This document shows positions 33,315 to 42,586 of a stretch of DNA of 64,000 bases, piece by piece (positions within the stretch are counted from its first letter, which is position 1; each line of letters begins with the position of its first letter). Both the position numbers and the translations under genes were made by a program. The notes below the pieces were generated by a model. That model saw only the letters and a list, made by a program, of their open reading frames with translations, ran no database searches and had not been told where the DNA came from. This DNA is from DASYKS01 sp035995205 (GTDB lineage Bacteria; Acidobacteriota; Thermoanaerobaculia; Multivoradales; UBA5704): assembly GCA_035995205.1 (NCBI GenBank), contig DASYKS010000114.1:1-64000 (forward strand), written 5' to 3'.

Positions 33315-33328
33315 CGCTCGGCCGAGCG
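33315..33328. promoter_or_regulatory. 14-bp palindrome between divergent genes
   Basis: CGCTCGGCCGAGCG is a perfect palindrome 34 bp before the RiPP precursor start and upstream of the divergent membrane enzyme gene. It could be an operator for either. No clear -35/-10 pair was found. Confidence 0.35.
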
Positions 33329-33456
33329 GCGAACCGGCTCCAGCCATACCCGGTTTCCCGTCCCGAACCGTTAGGGTGCCTTCTCCCCTTCCGGCTATGA
33401 TTCCGACCGCCCGGGCGAGCCTCATGAGCCCATCGAGACGCGGAGATCTGCCCGAG

Positions 33457-35907
33457 ATGCCGAAAGCCAGCGCGAAAAGCCGGAAGAAGGTTCTTTACCT
33501 CACCGTCTTCTTCACCAACCTCCTGTCGCTCGCCTGCCAGGTCATCTGGGTGCGCAAGCTGTCGTTCCTGTTCGGCTCGACGGCCGGGGTGTTTTCCACC
33601 GTGCTCTCGGTCTTCCTGCTCGGTCTCGCGGTCGGCGCTCTGATCGCCGGGCGGCTGGCCGATCGCACGGCGCGACCCTGGTGGCTGCTCGCGCGGATTC
33701 AGATCGCGCTCGGGGTCTATGTCGCGCTGTCGCTGCCGATCTTTGAATTCGCCCGCCGGTTCTATCTCCAGGCTTTTCCCAACGACCTCGCGCCGCTGTC
33801 GGCCGCGCTCTGGAAGTTCGCGGTCGTGCTGGTCGTCCTGATCACTCCGACGCTTGCGATCGGCGCCGTTTTTCCGATCGCCGTCCGCCTGTTGACTCGC
33901 GGATCGGCGGACGTCGGCGGCAGCGTCTCCCTGGTTTATGGACTCGACACGATGGGCGCGGCGCTCGGGGCGCTGCTCTCCGGTTTCGTCCTGGTCACCG
34001 GTTTTGGCCTCTCGGTGTCGACCTGGATGCTCGGCGGGATTTCGGTGATCTTCGGTTTGGGCGTCCTGATCGCGAACTACGAAGGCTCCGCGGTCGGGCC
34101 GGAGCGCCGGGGCGCCGGGGCGAACGCGGCAAATGCCGCGAGCCCGACGAGCCCCAAGATCGCCAACATCAAGAAGGACAGAGTCCGGCAAAAGAAGCTC
34201 CAGGCCGAGCCCGAACCCGCCGTGGTCGAGCCTGTGCCGGGTCCCGACGCCGAGCCTTGGCCGGCTTGGCAGCTCGGCCTGGTGCTCGCCACGTTTTTCC
34301 TCTCCGGACTGGCCGCCCTGGTCTTGGAGACCGGCTGGAACCGCCTGTTCTACCTGATGAACGGCACCAGCGTGTATTCGCTGTCGAGCGTGCTCACCGG
34401 CTTCCTGACCGGCATCGGCCTGGGCAGCCTGGCGATGCGGCGGCGGATCGACCGCATCCGCGACCCGCTCTCCGCCGTCGCGATCACCTATGCCGTGATC
34501 GCCTTGGGCGGCGTGCTGGTGCTGCGCTCGGGATCGTTCTTCGAGTGGATGTATCTCGCGATCTTCGAGGCGACCGGCTCGTATTTCTTGTTCCAGATCT
34601 CGGTTTCGGCGGTGATCGCGGGCATCGTCTTTTGCGCCACGGTCGCGATGGGCGCGAATTTCCCGCTGGTCACGAAGATCTGCACCCGGGTCGCGGAGAA
34701 GCGCGGCTTCGCGGTCGGCCGGGTGTTCTTCTGGAACACGCTCGGCGCGGTGCTCGGCGCGTTTCTGGGCGAGTTCTGGATTCTGCCCCGCTTCGGTTTC
34801 GCCGGCCTGGGCCTGGTCTCGCTCGGCATCTACGCCCTCGGCGCCCTGGTCTTCCTGGCTCTGTCGAAAGAACAAGGGCGCGCCCGCGCCGGGATCGTCT
34901 GCGCCGTACTGCTCGCCATCGCGGTGATCTTCTCGCCTCTCGTGCTCCACTTCGAGCTGCCGGTCCACGCGGTCTACTACCACGGCCTGCGCGACGGCAG
35001 TTGGGAGAATTTCAAGGCCGAGCTGGCGAAGATGAAGGTGATCGACGAGCGGCAGGGCTTCTACGGCCAGGTCGCGGTGCTCGAATACGGCGCGGACCTG
35101 CTGCTCAAACACAACGGCAAGACCGACGCCTCGACCAACGTCAAGGACAACCGGACCCAGATCCTGCTCGGCCATTTGCCGCTGTTCTTCCATCCGAATC
35201 CGAAACAGGTGCTCGCGATCGGCCTAGGCGGCGGAGCGACGCTCCGCGCGCTCACCCACAATCCGGACCTGGACAGCATCACGATGGTCGAGATCGATCC
35301 GCTGGTCACCGCGGCGGCGCGCCGGTTCTTCGGCACGTTCAACGATCACGCGCTCGAAGACCCGCGGGTCACGATCGTCACCAACGACGGCCGAAACTAC
35401 GTCGACAGCTCGCGGCGTACCTACGACATCATCTCCTCCGAGCCGCCCAACATCTGGGTCGCCGGGGTCTCGGGCCTGTTCACCCAGGAGTTTTACCGCT
35501 CGGCCAAGGCGCACCTGAATCCGGGCGGGGTCCTCTGCCAGTGGATGCCGCTCTACGAGATGCAGAAACCCGATTTCCAGATCACCCTCCGGACGATCCG
35601 GTCGGTGTTCCCGAATCTGATGTTCTGGGCGGTCGGAGCCGACATCGCGCTCGTCGCCTCGGACCAGCCGCTGGTCGCCGACGAGACGAAAGCCCGGGCG
35701 CGCCTGGCCTATCCCGGGGTGCTCGCCGATCTGCGCGAGATCGAGATGCCGCCGGACGAGCTGCTGACCAAGCTCTCGCACCCCGACATTCCCCTCGACC
35801 AGCTGGCGCGCTTCATCGGCCAGGCCGAAAGCGAAAACACGGACGACCTGCCGGTCCTCGAATTCAACACCGCGCGGAACCTCTACACGTTCGCCAAGGA
35901 GAAGTGA
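33457..35907 (+). CDS. Fused MFS / spermidine synthase-like protein
   Basis: An 816-residue protein. The N-terminal half has about ten or more membrane helices in two sets (LYLTVFFTNLLSLACQVIWV; WQLGLVLATFFLSGLAALVLE) separated by an Ala/Lys-rich linker near residue 220. The C-terminal 300 residues are a spermidine-synthase-like methyltransferase fold: AIGLGGGATLRAL, VEIDPLV, NDGRNYV and ISSEPPNIWVAG. Acidic aminopropyl-donor residues are not fully conserved, so the product is uncertain. ATG 33457 is used; the frame opens earlier at 33376 and 33397 but without similarity. Confidence 0.87.
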   Translation: MPKASAKSRKKVLYLTVFFTNLLSLACQVIWVRKLSFLFGSTAGVFSTVLSVFLLGLAVGALIAGRLADRTARPWWLLARIQIALGVYVALSLPIFEFARRFYLQAFPNDLAPLSAALWKFAVVLVVLITPTLAIGAVFPIAVRLLTRGSADVGGSVSLVYGLDTMGAALGALLSGFVLVTGFGLSVSTWMLGGISVIFGLGVLIANYEGSAVGPERRGAGANAANAASPTSPKIANIKKDRVRQKKLQAEPEPAVVEPVPGPDAEPWPAWQLGLVLATFFLSGLAALVLETGWNRLFYLMNGTSVYSLSSVLTGFLTGIGLGSLAMRRRIDRIRDPLSAVAITYAVIALGGVLVLRSGSFFEWMYLAIFEATGSYFLFQISVSAVIAGIVFCATVAMGANFPLVTKICTRVAEKRGFAVGRVFFWNTLGAVLGAFLGEFWILPRFGFAGLGLVSLGIYALGALVFLALSKEQGRARAGIVCAVLLAIAVIFSPLVLHFELPVHAVYYHGLRDGSWENFKAELAKMKVIDERQGFYGQVAVLEYGADLLLKHNGKTDASTNVKDNRTQILLGHLPLFFHPNPKQVLAIGLGGGATLRALTHNPDLDSITMVEIDPLVTAAARRFFGTFNDHALEDPRVTIVTNDGRNYVDSSRRTYDIISSEPPNIWVAGVSGLFTQEFYRSAKAHLNPGGVLCQWMPLYEMQKPDFQITLRTIRSVFPNLMFWAVGADIALVASDQPLVADETKARARLAYPGVLADLREIEMPPDELLTKLSHPDIPLDQLARFIGQAESENTDDLPVLEFNTARNLYTFAKEK

Positions 35908-36089
35908 GGCGCGTTTTCGGCCCTTCCCGGCACAGATAGCATTGATCAGGTTCTGTCGCTACAATTCGCCGATCGGCAAGCACGTTGGCATGCCCCACGC
36001 CCGCCGACCGCGCGTCTCCCTCTCCCGGTTTTGCGGAGGATGGTGGCAGAGCTCGCGAGTTTTCATGCCGGATTGCCAAAGGAAGTAAC

Positions 36090-36491
36090 GTGCAGCCACA
36101 CAAAGTCCTCGTCGTCGACGACTCGAAGCTGATGCGCAAGATGTTCGAGGTCATGCTGCGGCAGTACGCCCTCGTCTACGCGGCCGACGGGCGCGAGGCG
36201 CTCGACCGGCTGCGCGAGCACGGAGACATCGATTTGATCCTGCTCGACATCAACATGCCCAACATGACCGGGCTCGAATTCTTGGCGGCGATGCGCTCGG
36301 ACCCGGCGAACGCCGAGACCCGGGTGATCATCATCAGCACCGAAGGGCGGGAGGAAGACACGGCACGCGGGCTCGAAGCCGGCGCCGACGCTTACATCTC
36401 GAAGCCCTTCCGCACGGAGCAGATCCTCGACGTGATCTCCCGCCTCGCCGCTTCGGAACCGGCAGCCCCTGCCCCGGAGATCCCCGCTTGA
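36090..36491 (+). CDS. CheY-like single-domain response regulator
   Basis: A 133-residue receiver domain only. Asp10/Asp11 are in VLVVDDSKLMRKM, the phospho-acceptor Asp53 is in LLDINMPNMTG and the Lys is in YISKPFRTEQ. The start is GTG 36090 after AAAGGAAG; the longer frame to 35985 is unlikely. It overlaps the GAF gene by four bases (TTGA), so it belongs to the signalling run that continues to the DUF4388 protein. With no output domain it must act on a partner, possibly one of these. Confidence 0.9.
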   Translation: MQPHKVLVVDDSKLMRKMFEVMLRQYALVYAADGREALDRLREHGDIDLILLDINMPNMTGLEFLAAMRSDPANAETRVIIISTEGREEDTARGLEAGADAYISKPFRTEQILDVISRLAASEPAAPAPEIPA

Positions 36492-37249
36492 GCGAGATCG
36501 ACGCCCTCGCCGGTCACCGGCCGGACCTGCAGATCGACCTGGTGGAGCAGCTGCGCACGACGGTCGAGCGGGCCAACGACCTGCTGCGCGCGCTCGAAGG
36601 GAGCTTCGAGGCCACCGAGCCGATGGTGCCGAAACCGGCCGAGCGGATCCGCGAGCTGGAGCACCGCCTGTCGACCACCGATTCCGACGTCAAGGAGCTC
36701 GCCTCCCGGCTGGTCGAGTCCGAGCATCAATCGGGCCGCTTGATGAGCCTCTACGTCGCCACCTACCAGCTGCACGCGACCCTCTCGCCGCCCGAGGTGC
36801 AGGCGACGATCGCCGAGATCGCCATCGACCTGCTCGGCGCCCAGCAGTTCGTCCTCCTGCTCCGGCGCGAAGACGGCGACGACTGCGAGATCGCCCTGCG
36901 CCAGGGGCTGGGACCGGCCGATCGCGCGCCGTTTTCCGGCGAGTCCTACGCGGGGGGCGACAAGATGGTCGACGCCACGCTCGCCGACGGCCTGCTCCGG
37001 CTGGGACCCACCGACGACTCCTCCGCGCTCGCCGCGGTGCCGTTGCGCGTGCAGCACGAGATCGTGGGCGCGATCGTGCTCTTGAAGCTGCTCGACCACA
37101 AGCCGATCCTCCGGCCCGAGGATCGCGACCTGCTCGACCTCCTCTCGGCCCACGCCGCCTCCGCCCTGTTCGCCGCCCGCCTGTTCGCGGCGAAGGACCG
37201 GAAGCTGCGGACCCTGGAAAGCCTGGTCAAACTGGCGCGGGGAGCGTAA
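36488..37249 (+). CDS. Coiled-coil GAF-domain protein
   Basis: A 253-residue cytoplasmic protein beginning at TTG 36488. Residues 15-90 form a coiled coil (LVEQLRTTVERANDLLRALE; ELEHRLSTTDSDVKELASRL). Residues 95-235 form a GAF domain (LYVATYQLHATLSPPEVQAT ... AAVPLRVQHEIVGAIVLLK). No catalytic domain is attached. It probably binds a ligand or the adjacent CheY-like protein and passes the signal on by contact. It is 7 bp ahead of the DUF4388 gene. Confidence 0.85.
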   Translation: MSEIDALAGHRPDLQIDLVEQLRTTVERANDLLRALEGSFEATEPMVPKPAERIRELEHRLSTTDSDVKELASRLVESEHQSGRLMSLYVATYQLHATLSPPEVQATIAEIAIDLLGAQQFVLLLRREDGDDCEIALRQGLGPADRAPFSGESYAGGDKMVDATLADGLLRLGPTDDSSALAAVPLRVQHEIVGAIVLLKLLDHKPILRPEDRDLLDLLSAHAASALFAARLFAAKDRKLRTLESLVKLARGA

Positions 37250-37256
37250 GGGCGCG

Positions 37257-38849
37257 ATGGGGATCTCCGGCAGCCTGCAGGACGTCTCGGTCGCCGACGT
37301 CATGCAGTTCATCCACCTCGGGCGGCGGACCGGCACTCTCGACCTGGTGCGCGGACGCGACCGGGCGATGATCGGCTTCCATCTCGGCCGGCTGGTGAGC
37401 GCGCAAACGCCGAAGACGCCGAAGATCGGCGACCTCCTGGTCTCCTCGGGCCTGATCGCCCGGGTGGACCTGGACGCCGCGATCCGCGAGCAGCGCGCCG
37501 CCGGCCCCGAGCGCCGCTCGCTCGGCCAACAACTGATCGAATCGGGCTCGCTCTCCCCCGAGAGCCTGCGCGACGTGATCGCCCGCCAGATCGAGCAGGG
37601 GGTGGGCGAGGTGCTGCTCTGGGAGACCGGCACGTTCGATTTCGCGATCGACGACCTGCGCCCGATCGACGACATCGCGATCTACCCGAGCGACGTGCTG
37701 CCGGACGGCGACATCAACACTCAGATGGTGCTGCTCGAAGCGGCGCGGATCTTCGACGAGCGGAGCCGCGAGCCGTCGAGCGCATCGAGCACCTTCTCCT
37801 CGGGCGCAACGGGCAGCCACCCGCTCGTGCTCGGGGCGGGCGCCGGCCCGGCCCACGCGTCCGCCGCGGCCAGCCATCGCGAGATCGCGGTCGAAGCGTT
37901 ACTCGACGAGGAGCTTCTGCTCGCCGCCGAGATCGAAGTGCAGATCGTGTGCGAGGACGAGGTGTTCCTGCGCCGCCTGCTGCCGGTGCTTGCCCGCCTG
38001 GGCGGACGTTGCCGGGTCGCGGAGCTCGCCGAAGTCGGGCGCGCGCGCCCGGGGGACGCACCGCCGATCGTGGTCGCCGACCTGCGCCGCGGCGCGCTCG
38101 CGCCGGAACAGTTCCGCGCCCTGTCCGATTCGCATCCGCGTCCGTCGTTGGTCGCGCTGGTCGACCCCGAGACTCCCGTCGCGCGGGTCTACGGCGCGGG
38201 GTTTCTCGCCACCCTTCCCGCCGAGGTCGATGCCGTCGCGGCCTGCGTCGAGAATCTGCTAGAGAGTCGCCGCGAGGGCGCGTCCGGCGGGGCCGCCGCG
38301 CCGCCGAAGACTCCGCCGCGCGAAATTCGCACCGGTGTCGCGCGCCTGCGCCGGGTCTACGGCGACCTGCGCTCCGGTTTGATTTCCGCCACCGTCGCGC
38401 TCAACCTGATGCACATCATTTCCGAATCGGTCGAGCGCGCAATCCTATTCCTCGTCCGCCGCGATCAGCTGGTAGCCCTCGGCGCGTTCGGCGTCGCCGC
38501 GGACGGCAAGCCGCTCGCCGAGCGGGCGCGCGGGCTCCTCCTGCAGCAGCTCGACATGTCCGACAACGCTCTCACCCGGGCGCTCGAATCCGGGGAGGTG
38601 CAGAACGTCACGTTCGAAGCCGCGGCCCTGCCCGACGAGGTGCGTCAGGTATTAGGGCCCCCGCGCTCCGGCCAGGTCGTGGTCTTCCCGGTGCTCGGCG
38701 CCCAGCGCGTGATCTCGGTGATCTACGCCGACAACGGCGACCGCGATCAGCAGATCGAAGACATAGACATCTTGGAGCTCGCGACCGCCCAGGTCGGCAT
38801 GGCGTTCGAGAACGAGCTGCTGCGGCGCCAGATCCAACAGAAAGATTGA
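37257..38849 (+). CDS. DUF4388 signalling protein with C-terminal GAF-like domain
   Basis: A 530-residue protein. The N-terminus (GISGSLQDVSVADVMQFIHL, then GRRTGTLDL) is a DUF4388/PATAN domain. Next is a helical region near 60-135 (IGDLLVSSGLI, LGQQLIESGSL) resembling the GspE N-terminal domain, and a receiver-like fold near 225-330 without the phospho-acceptor Asp. The last 170 residues look like a GAF domain (VVVFPVLGAQRVISVIYADN). DUF4388 proteins occur in gliding or surface-motility pathways of Myxococcota and related phyla. It is in a tight operon with the GAF and CheY genes. Confidence 0.87.
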   Translation: MGISGSLQDVSVADVMQFIHLGRRTGTLDLVRGRDRAMIGFHLGRLVSAQTPKTPKIGDLLVSSGLIARVDLDAAIREQRAAGPERRSLGQQLIESGSLSPESLRDVIARQIEQGVGEVLLWETGTFDFAIDDLRPIDDIAIYPSDVLPDGDINTQMVLLEAARIFDERSREPSSASSTFSSGATGSHPLVLGAGAGPAHASAAASHREIAVEALLDEELLLAAEIEVQIVCEDEVFLRRLLPVLARLGGRCRVAELAEVGRARPGDAPPIVVADLRRGALAPEQFRALSDSHPRPSLVALVDPETPVARVYGAGFLATLPAEVDAVAACVENLLESRREGASGGAAAPPKTPPREIRTGVARLRRVYGDLRSGLISATVALNLMHIISESVERAILFLVRRDQLVALGAFGVAADGKPLAERARGLLLQQLDMSDNALTRALESGEVQNVTFEAAALPDEVRQVLGPPRSGQVVVFPVLGAQRVISVIYADNGDRDQQIEDIDILELATAQVGMAFENELLRRQIQQKD

Positions 38850-38887
38850 TTCCGGCGCGGGACCGCCCGCGCGAGCGGGAGGTTCCG

Positions 38888-40700
38888 ATGCCCACCGAGC
38901 CGCCGTCCGCCGTCCGTCCGCCGCGCTATGGACCGGAGGATTTCCGTTCGCCTACCCGCACCTGCGACATGGTGATGAAGGGAGGCATCACGAGCGGCGT
39001 GGTCTATCCGCTCGCGATCACCGAGCTCGCCCGCGAGTATCGCTTCGTGAACATCGGCGGAACCTCGGCCGGAGCGATCGCCGCGGCGCTCGCGGCGGCC
39101 GCGGAGCTGGGCCGCGACAGCGCGACCGGTGGATTCCACCGCCTCGCCGAGTTGCCCCAAGAACTGTCCGCCGGCCTGTTGGACATGTTCCGGCCGAATC
39201 GCCGCAACCGGCCGGCCTTCGACGTACTGCTCGCGAGCCTCGAACCGGGCGGCAAGCTCGGCAAGACGCTCCGCGTTCTGGGTGCGATCCTGCGCGGTCA
39301 CCCGCTCGCCGCGCTCGGGGGCGGCCTGTTGGGCGCGGTGCTCTGGGCGGGACTGCTCGCACTGTTTTCCGGCCGCGCGACTCCCGGAAGCTATGGGCTG
39401 CTCGCCGTGCTGGCGCTCGCGTTCGGCGTTCTTTTCGCCGTCTGGCGTTTCGCGCGCGGCGCGGGCGCTCGAAGGAAACGGCTTCGGCCTGTGCAGCGGC
39501 TTCGAGCCCGGCTCTCTCTCGCTGGCCGGCTGGCTCGACCGCGCGCTCGATCAGGCGGCCGGCCGGACCTCGGAAGGACCGCTCACGTTCAAGGATCTCT
39601 GGGGCGAGGACGCCGACGCCGCGCGCGATCCGCGCAAGCGGCGGATCAACCTGGAGATGATGACCTCGAACCTGATGCACGGCCGTCCCTACCGGCTGCC
39701 GTTCGAAAACGCGATCTTCCACTGGCGCCGGACCGATTTCGCGCGCCTGTTCCCCGCCCGGGTGGTCGAGTGGATGGTCGCGCATTGCGAGCGCGCGAGC
39801 GAAGCCCCCGCACCGGAGGACGAGGCGACGGACGACCTGTTCAAACTGCCCAAGGCGGCCGACCTGCCGATCGTGGTCGCCGTGCGCATGAGCCTGTCGT
39901 TCCCTTTCCTGCTCTCCGCGGTGCCGCTCTACGCCGTCGACTGGGGGCGTCCGTCGAACGAGAAGAGCCGGCAGGCGGGAAAACGCCCGCTCTACGAGCG
40001 CTGTTGGTTTTCCGACGGTGGCTTGGGCAGCAATTTTCCGGTCCATTTCTTCGACGCCCTGCTCCCCTCGCGGCCGACGTTCGGGATCAACCTGCGCCCG
40101 TTCGCCATCGAGTCCCCGCGCGTGGACGAGGAGGCGAAGAACGTCCGTTTTCCAAGCAAGCCGGGCGAGGAGGTGGCCCCCGAGTGGCACCGCTTCGAAG
40201 GTTTGTTCGGTTTTCTCGTCGCGCTGATCAACCTGATGCAGAACTGGGTCGACGCGACCCAGACGCGCCTGCCCGGCTACCGGGACCGGGTGGTCCACGT
40301 CTCTCTGACGGAAGAGGAGGGAGGGCTCAACCTCGCGATGCCGCCCGAGCGGATCGAGCGCCTCGCCGAGCGCGGCCTACGCGCCGGCCGCGTGATCGTC
40401 GACTCGTTCGATTGGGACCAGCACCGCTGGGTCCGCTATCGCTCGGCCCTGCCCGAGATCCATCTCCAGCTCACCAAAATGGCCGAGCGCTTCCACGGCA
40501 ACGGCGTCGATGAGAGCTTCGCCGATTTCCTCAACCGGTACGGCCCGAATCCCGCCCACTATCGACTCGCGCACCCGGACGAGGCGCTGAAACGAGCGAC
40601 CGAGCTGCTGCGCCTGGTCGAAGGCTGGCCGGAGACCCCATGGAGCAAGCCGAGGGTGCCGCAGCCGCGCCCCGAACTGCGGATCGTGCCGCGGATTTGA
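38888..40700 (+). pseudogene. Patatin-like phospholipase, frameshifted
   Basis: The 5' part (from ATG 38888) encodes CDMVMKGGITSGVVYPLAI and the nucleophile motif GGTSAGAI. The 3' part, in another frame from about 39470, encodes INLEMMTSNLMHGRPYRLPF, VRMSLSFPFLLSAVPLY and the catalytic Asp in FSDGGLGSNFP, ending at 40700. The shift lies in a GC-run (39440-39480), where a one-base change would join FAVWRFARGAGA to LEGNGFGLCSGF. Either an assembly indel or a recent knockout. If whole it would be about 603 residues. It follows the DUF4388 gene by 38 bp and may be its lipid-cleaving output. Confidence 0.8.
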
Positions 40701-40753
40701 CGTCGAGGTCCGAGCCCCGACTGGGTCGACAATAGAACTCGGAGGCCGCGCAA

Positions 40754-40974
40754 GTGAGTCATGACGACGAGCAGTTTCGCGACGAGCAGGTGACCTACAC
40801 TCTCCAAGAAGGAGAACGGTTCTTTGTGATCGAGAACGTCCCCGCGCGGATCTCTTTGCGTACCGGGGAAAGGCTGTTCGCTCCCGAAACGGTCGAGAGG
40901 ATCCAGGGATCGTCTGGGGTCACGCAAGGCCTGTTCGGATGCTCGAAACGCCGGTTTTTCAGTTCACAGCTTGA
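40754..40974 (+). pseudogene. Cys-less YgiT-type antitoxin, frameshifted
   Basis: From GTG 40754 the frame reads VTYTLQEGERFFVIENVPAR and TGERLFAPETVERIQ, the core of YgiT/MqsA-type antitoxins, but all zinc-binding Cys are replaced. After ERIQ the family ending appears only in the next frame (IVWGHARPVRMLETPVFQF, TGA at 40972-40974), so one base is missing near 40910. No toxin partner lies on either side. The unshifted frame runs on to 41161 without sense. Confidence 0.7.
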
Positions 40975-41005
40975 CCGTCGGCATCGGGCTCTCGCTGATG
41001 ACCGA

Positions 41006-41143
41006 CTACTCGGCCAGCTTCCGGTCTCGAAACAACTTGCCGGCCGGCCCGCCCTTGGGCAGTGTCGCGAGATAGGTCGCGGTGTCCGCCCCTTGGGCTG
41101 GCGTTCGCGGCGCGCCGGGGCCTCCCATTTCGGTCTGGACCCA
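41006..41143 (-). pseudogene. C-terminal remnant of a short-chain dehydrogenase
   Basis: On the minus strand WVQTEMGGPGAPRTPAQGAD and TATYLATLPKGG match the C-terminal end of SDR carbonyl reductases. A frame change then gives AGKLFRDRKLAE and a stop at 41006. A stop lies just upstream of the fragment, so about 200 N-terminal residues are gone. It is a relic. Confidence 0.65.
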
Positions 41144-41246
41144 GCTGTGCGCGCTTCATGAACTCTCGTCCTCCTCGCATTCTAGCGGCCACTCAAACAC
41201 GAGTGCCCCGGTGTTCCTGCGCTATCGTCTGCCGGACGAGGTGCCC

Positions 41247-41762
41247 ATGTCCGCCGCAAATGATGACACCGAAATTTCCTTCTCCGGCAAGCTGACCGAA
41301 GAAGAGTTCCGGAAGATCCAGCTCGCTGGGTACCCGAGAATCTTCCAGTTCTGGCCCTGGCTGTATCTGTGCGCGATCGTCATGGTCTTGCTCACCGCCG
41401 ATCTCAAGGATTTTTCCGCGCATCCGCTCCAGAATTTTCCGGGAGCTCTGCTCCTGCTCGGTTTCGCCATTTTCCTTTTCGTCACGCCGCGCCTGAGCGC
41501 GCGGAAGGCCTGGCGGAGCAACGCGGGGCTCCGCGAGTTTTTGTCCGGCCACCTGTCGAGCACGGCGCTCTCCTGGCAGGGTGAGCACGGCCAGGGAAAT
41601 TACCCTTGGAGTGCCCTCTACGGGTATCGAAGCCGAGGCGAGATCCTCCTGGTCTACAGCGGGATGAACCAGGCGCTCTTCCTTCTGCCGCGCTTCTTTG
41701 CTTCTCCCGCCGATTGGGAAGCCGCCCAGGAATTGATCTTCAAGAACCTCCGGCCGCGATAG
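41247..41762 (+). CDS. YcxB-like membrane protein
   Basis: A 171-residue protein with two membrane helices (about residues 35-53 and 62-82) and a C-terminal domain in the YcxB style: SSTALSWQGEHGQGNYPWSALYGYRSRGEILLVY (summarised from residues 110-143), then LPRFFASPADWEAAQELI. The function of the family is unknown. ATG 41247 fits the N-terminus (SAANDDTEISFSGKLT) expected for it. It is not closely linked to its neighbours: a gene graveyard lies before it and 116 bp follow it. Confidence 0.78.
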   Translation: MSAANDDTEISFSGKLTEEEFRKIQLAGYPRIFQFWPWLYLCAIVMVLLTADLKDFSAHPLQNFPGALLLLGFAIFLFVTPRLSARKAWRSNAGLREFLSGHLSSTALSWQGEHGQGNYPWSALYGYRSRGEILLVYSGMNQALFLLPRFFASPADWEAAQELIFKNLRPR

Positions 41763-41878
41763 GCCGAATCTCCCCTCGGGGCTTCCGCCCGGCGCGACAC
41801 GGTTCGTGCTGAAAAGTCGCGTCTGAAATTACGGGCGAATCGTGTCTTGGTCTTGCGCCCCGAGGGGAGCGGTGTTTC

Positions 41879-42586
41879 ATGAGGTGGCGAGTGTTTTTCA
41901 CCGAACCGGCCAATCTGGTTCTTACCCTGGCCGGAGTCCTGATCGCCGCCTATGGCACCTGGTGGACGATGCGCCATCAGGGGCCGCGCTCGCTCGATGC
42001 CGGGTTGCAGAGCGAGCTGTCGGCGATCTTGCGGCCGGTCTGCGCCGACGGCGTAGTCCAGGCCTCGGAGCGGGAGGCGATCGACCATTTCGTGGCGGCT
42101 CGGGCGGCGGACATCCCCGCGGCCGAAATCGGGAACCTGGAGAAGCGGATCTGAGTCGCGAGCCAGAGCCTCGCCCGGGGGAGCGATTTCATCGCCGCGG
42201 GCAAGGCGAACGAGGCGCTGGAAGAATTCCGGAGCGCGGTCCAGGTCGATCCGGAGAATGGTGCGGGCTGGTCGAACCTCGGCTCGGCCTATCTCCTGCT
42301 CCACCAGACTCGCTCGGCCCGCGAGGCGTTCGAGGAGGCGCTCCGGCTCGATCCCGGCAGCTGGCTCACACGCTACAACCTGGCTTGCCTGTACGACCAG
42401 ATGGGAGAGGACCGCCCGGCCCTCGATCAATTCGGCCAGGCTCTCCATGCCCTGTCCCGCCTGCCGGATTCGCAGCCGACGCCCGCCGTTCTCCTCGCCA
42501 TCGCGGCGAATCCTGAATTCGCAGCTCTCCGCGGCGACGGTTGCTTCCAAAAGCTGGCGTCGAAGCTTGAGGCAACCTCTCGATGA
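41879..42586 (+). pseudogene. Membrane-anchored TPR protein interrupted by an in-frame TGA
   Basis: The first 91 codons encode a membrane helix (residues 10-29) and a soluble stretch ending IGNLEKRI, then TGA at 42152-42154. The same frame continues without a break into two or more TPR motifs (ANEALEEFRSAVQVDPENGA; SAREAFEEALRLDPGS; DRPALDQFGQALHAL) until 42586. No start codon with a ribosome site precedes the TPR part. A CGA-to-TGA change would explain it. It overlaps the caspase gene by four bases, so it was the first gene of that operon. Confidence 0.7.

Noticed and set aside
34085..34260. Domain boundary in the MFS/spermidine synthase protein as two separate genes
   Set aside because: The Ala/Lys-rich linker is in frame with no stop or new ribosome site, so it is one protein.
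33088..35193. 701-residue reverse-strand frame
   Set aside because: It is the shadow of the MFS/spermidine synthase gene: Arg/Gln/Glu-rich, with no motif and no ribosome site.
37949..38887. Upstream extension of the patatin frame
   Set aside because: It overlaps the DUF4388 gene in another frame and is Arg-rich noise; the patatin starts at 38888.
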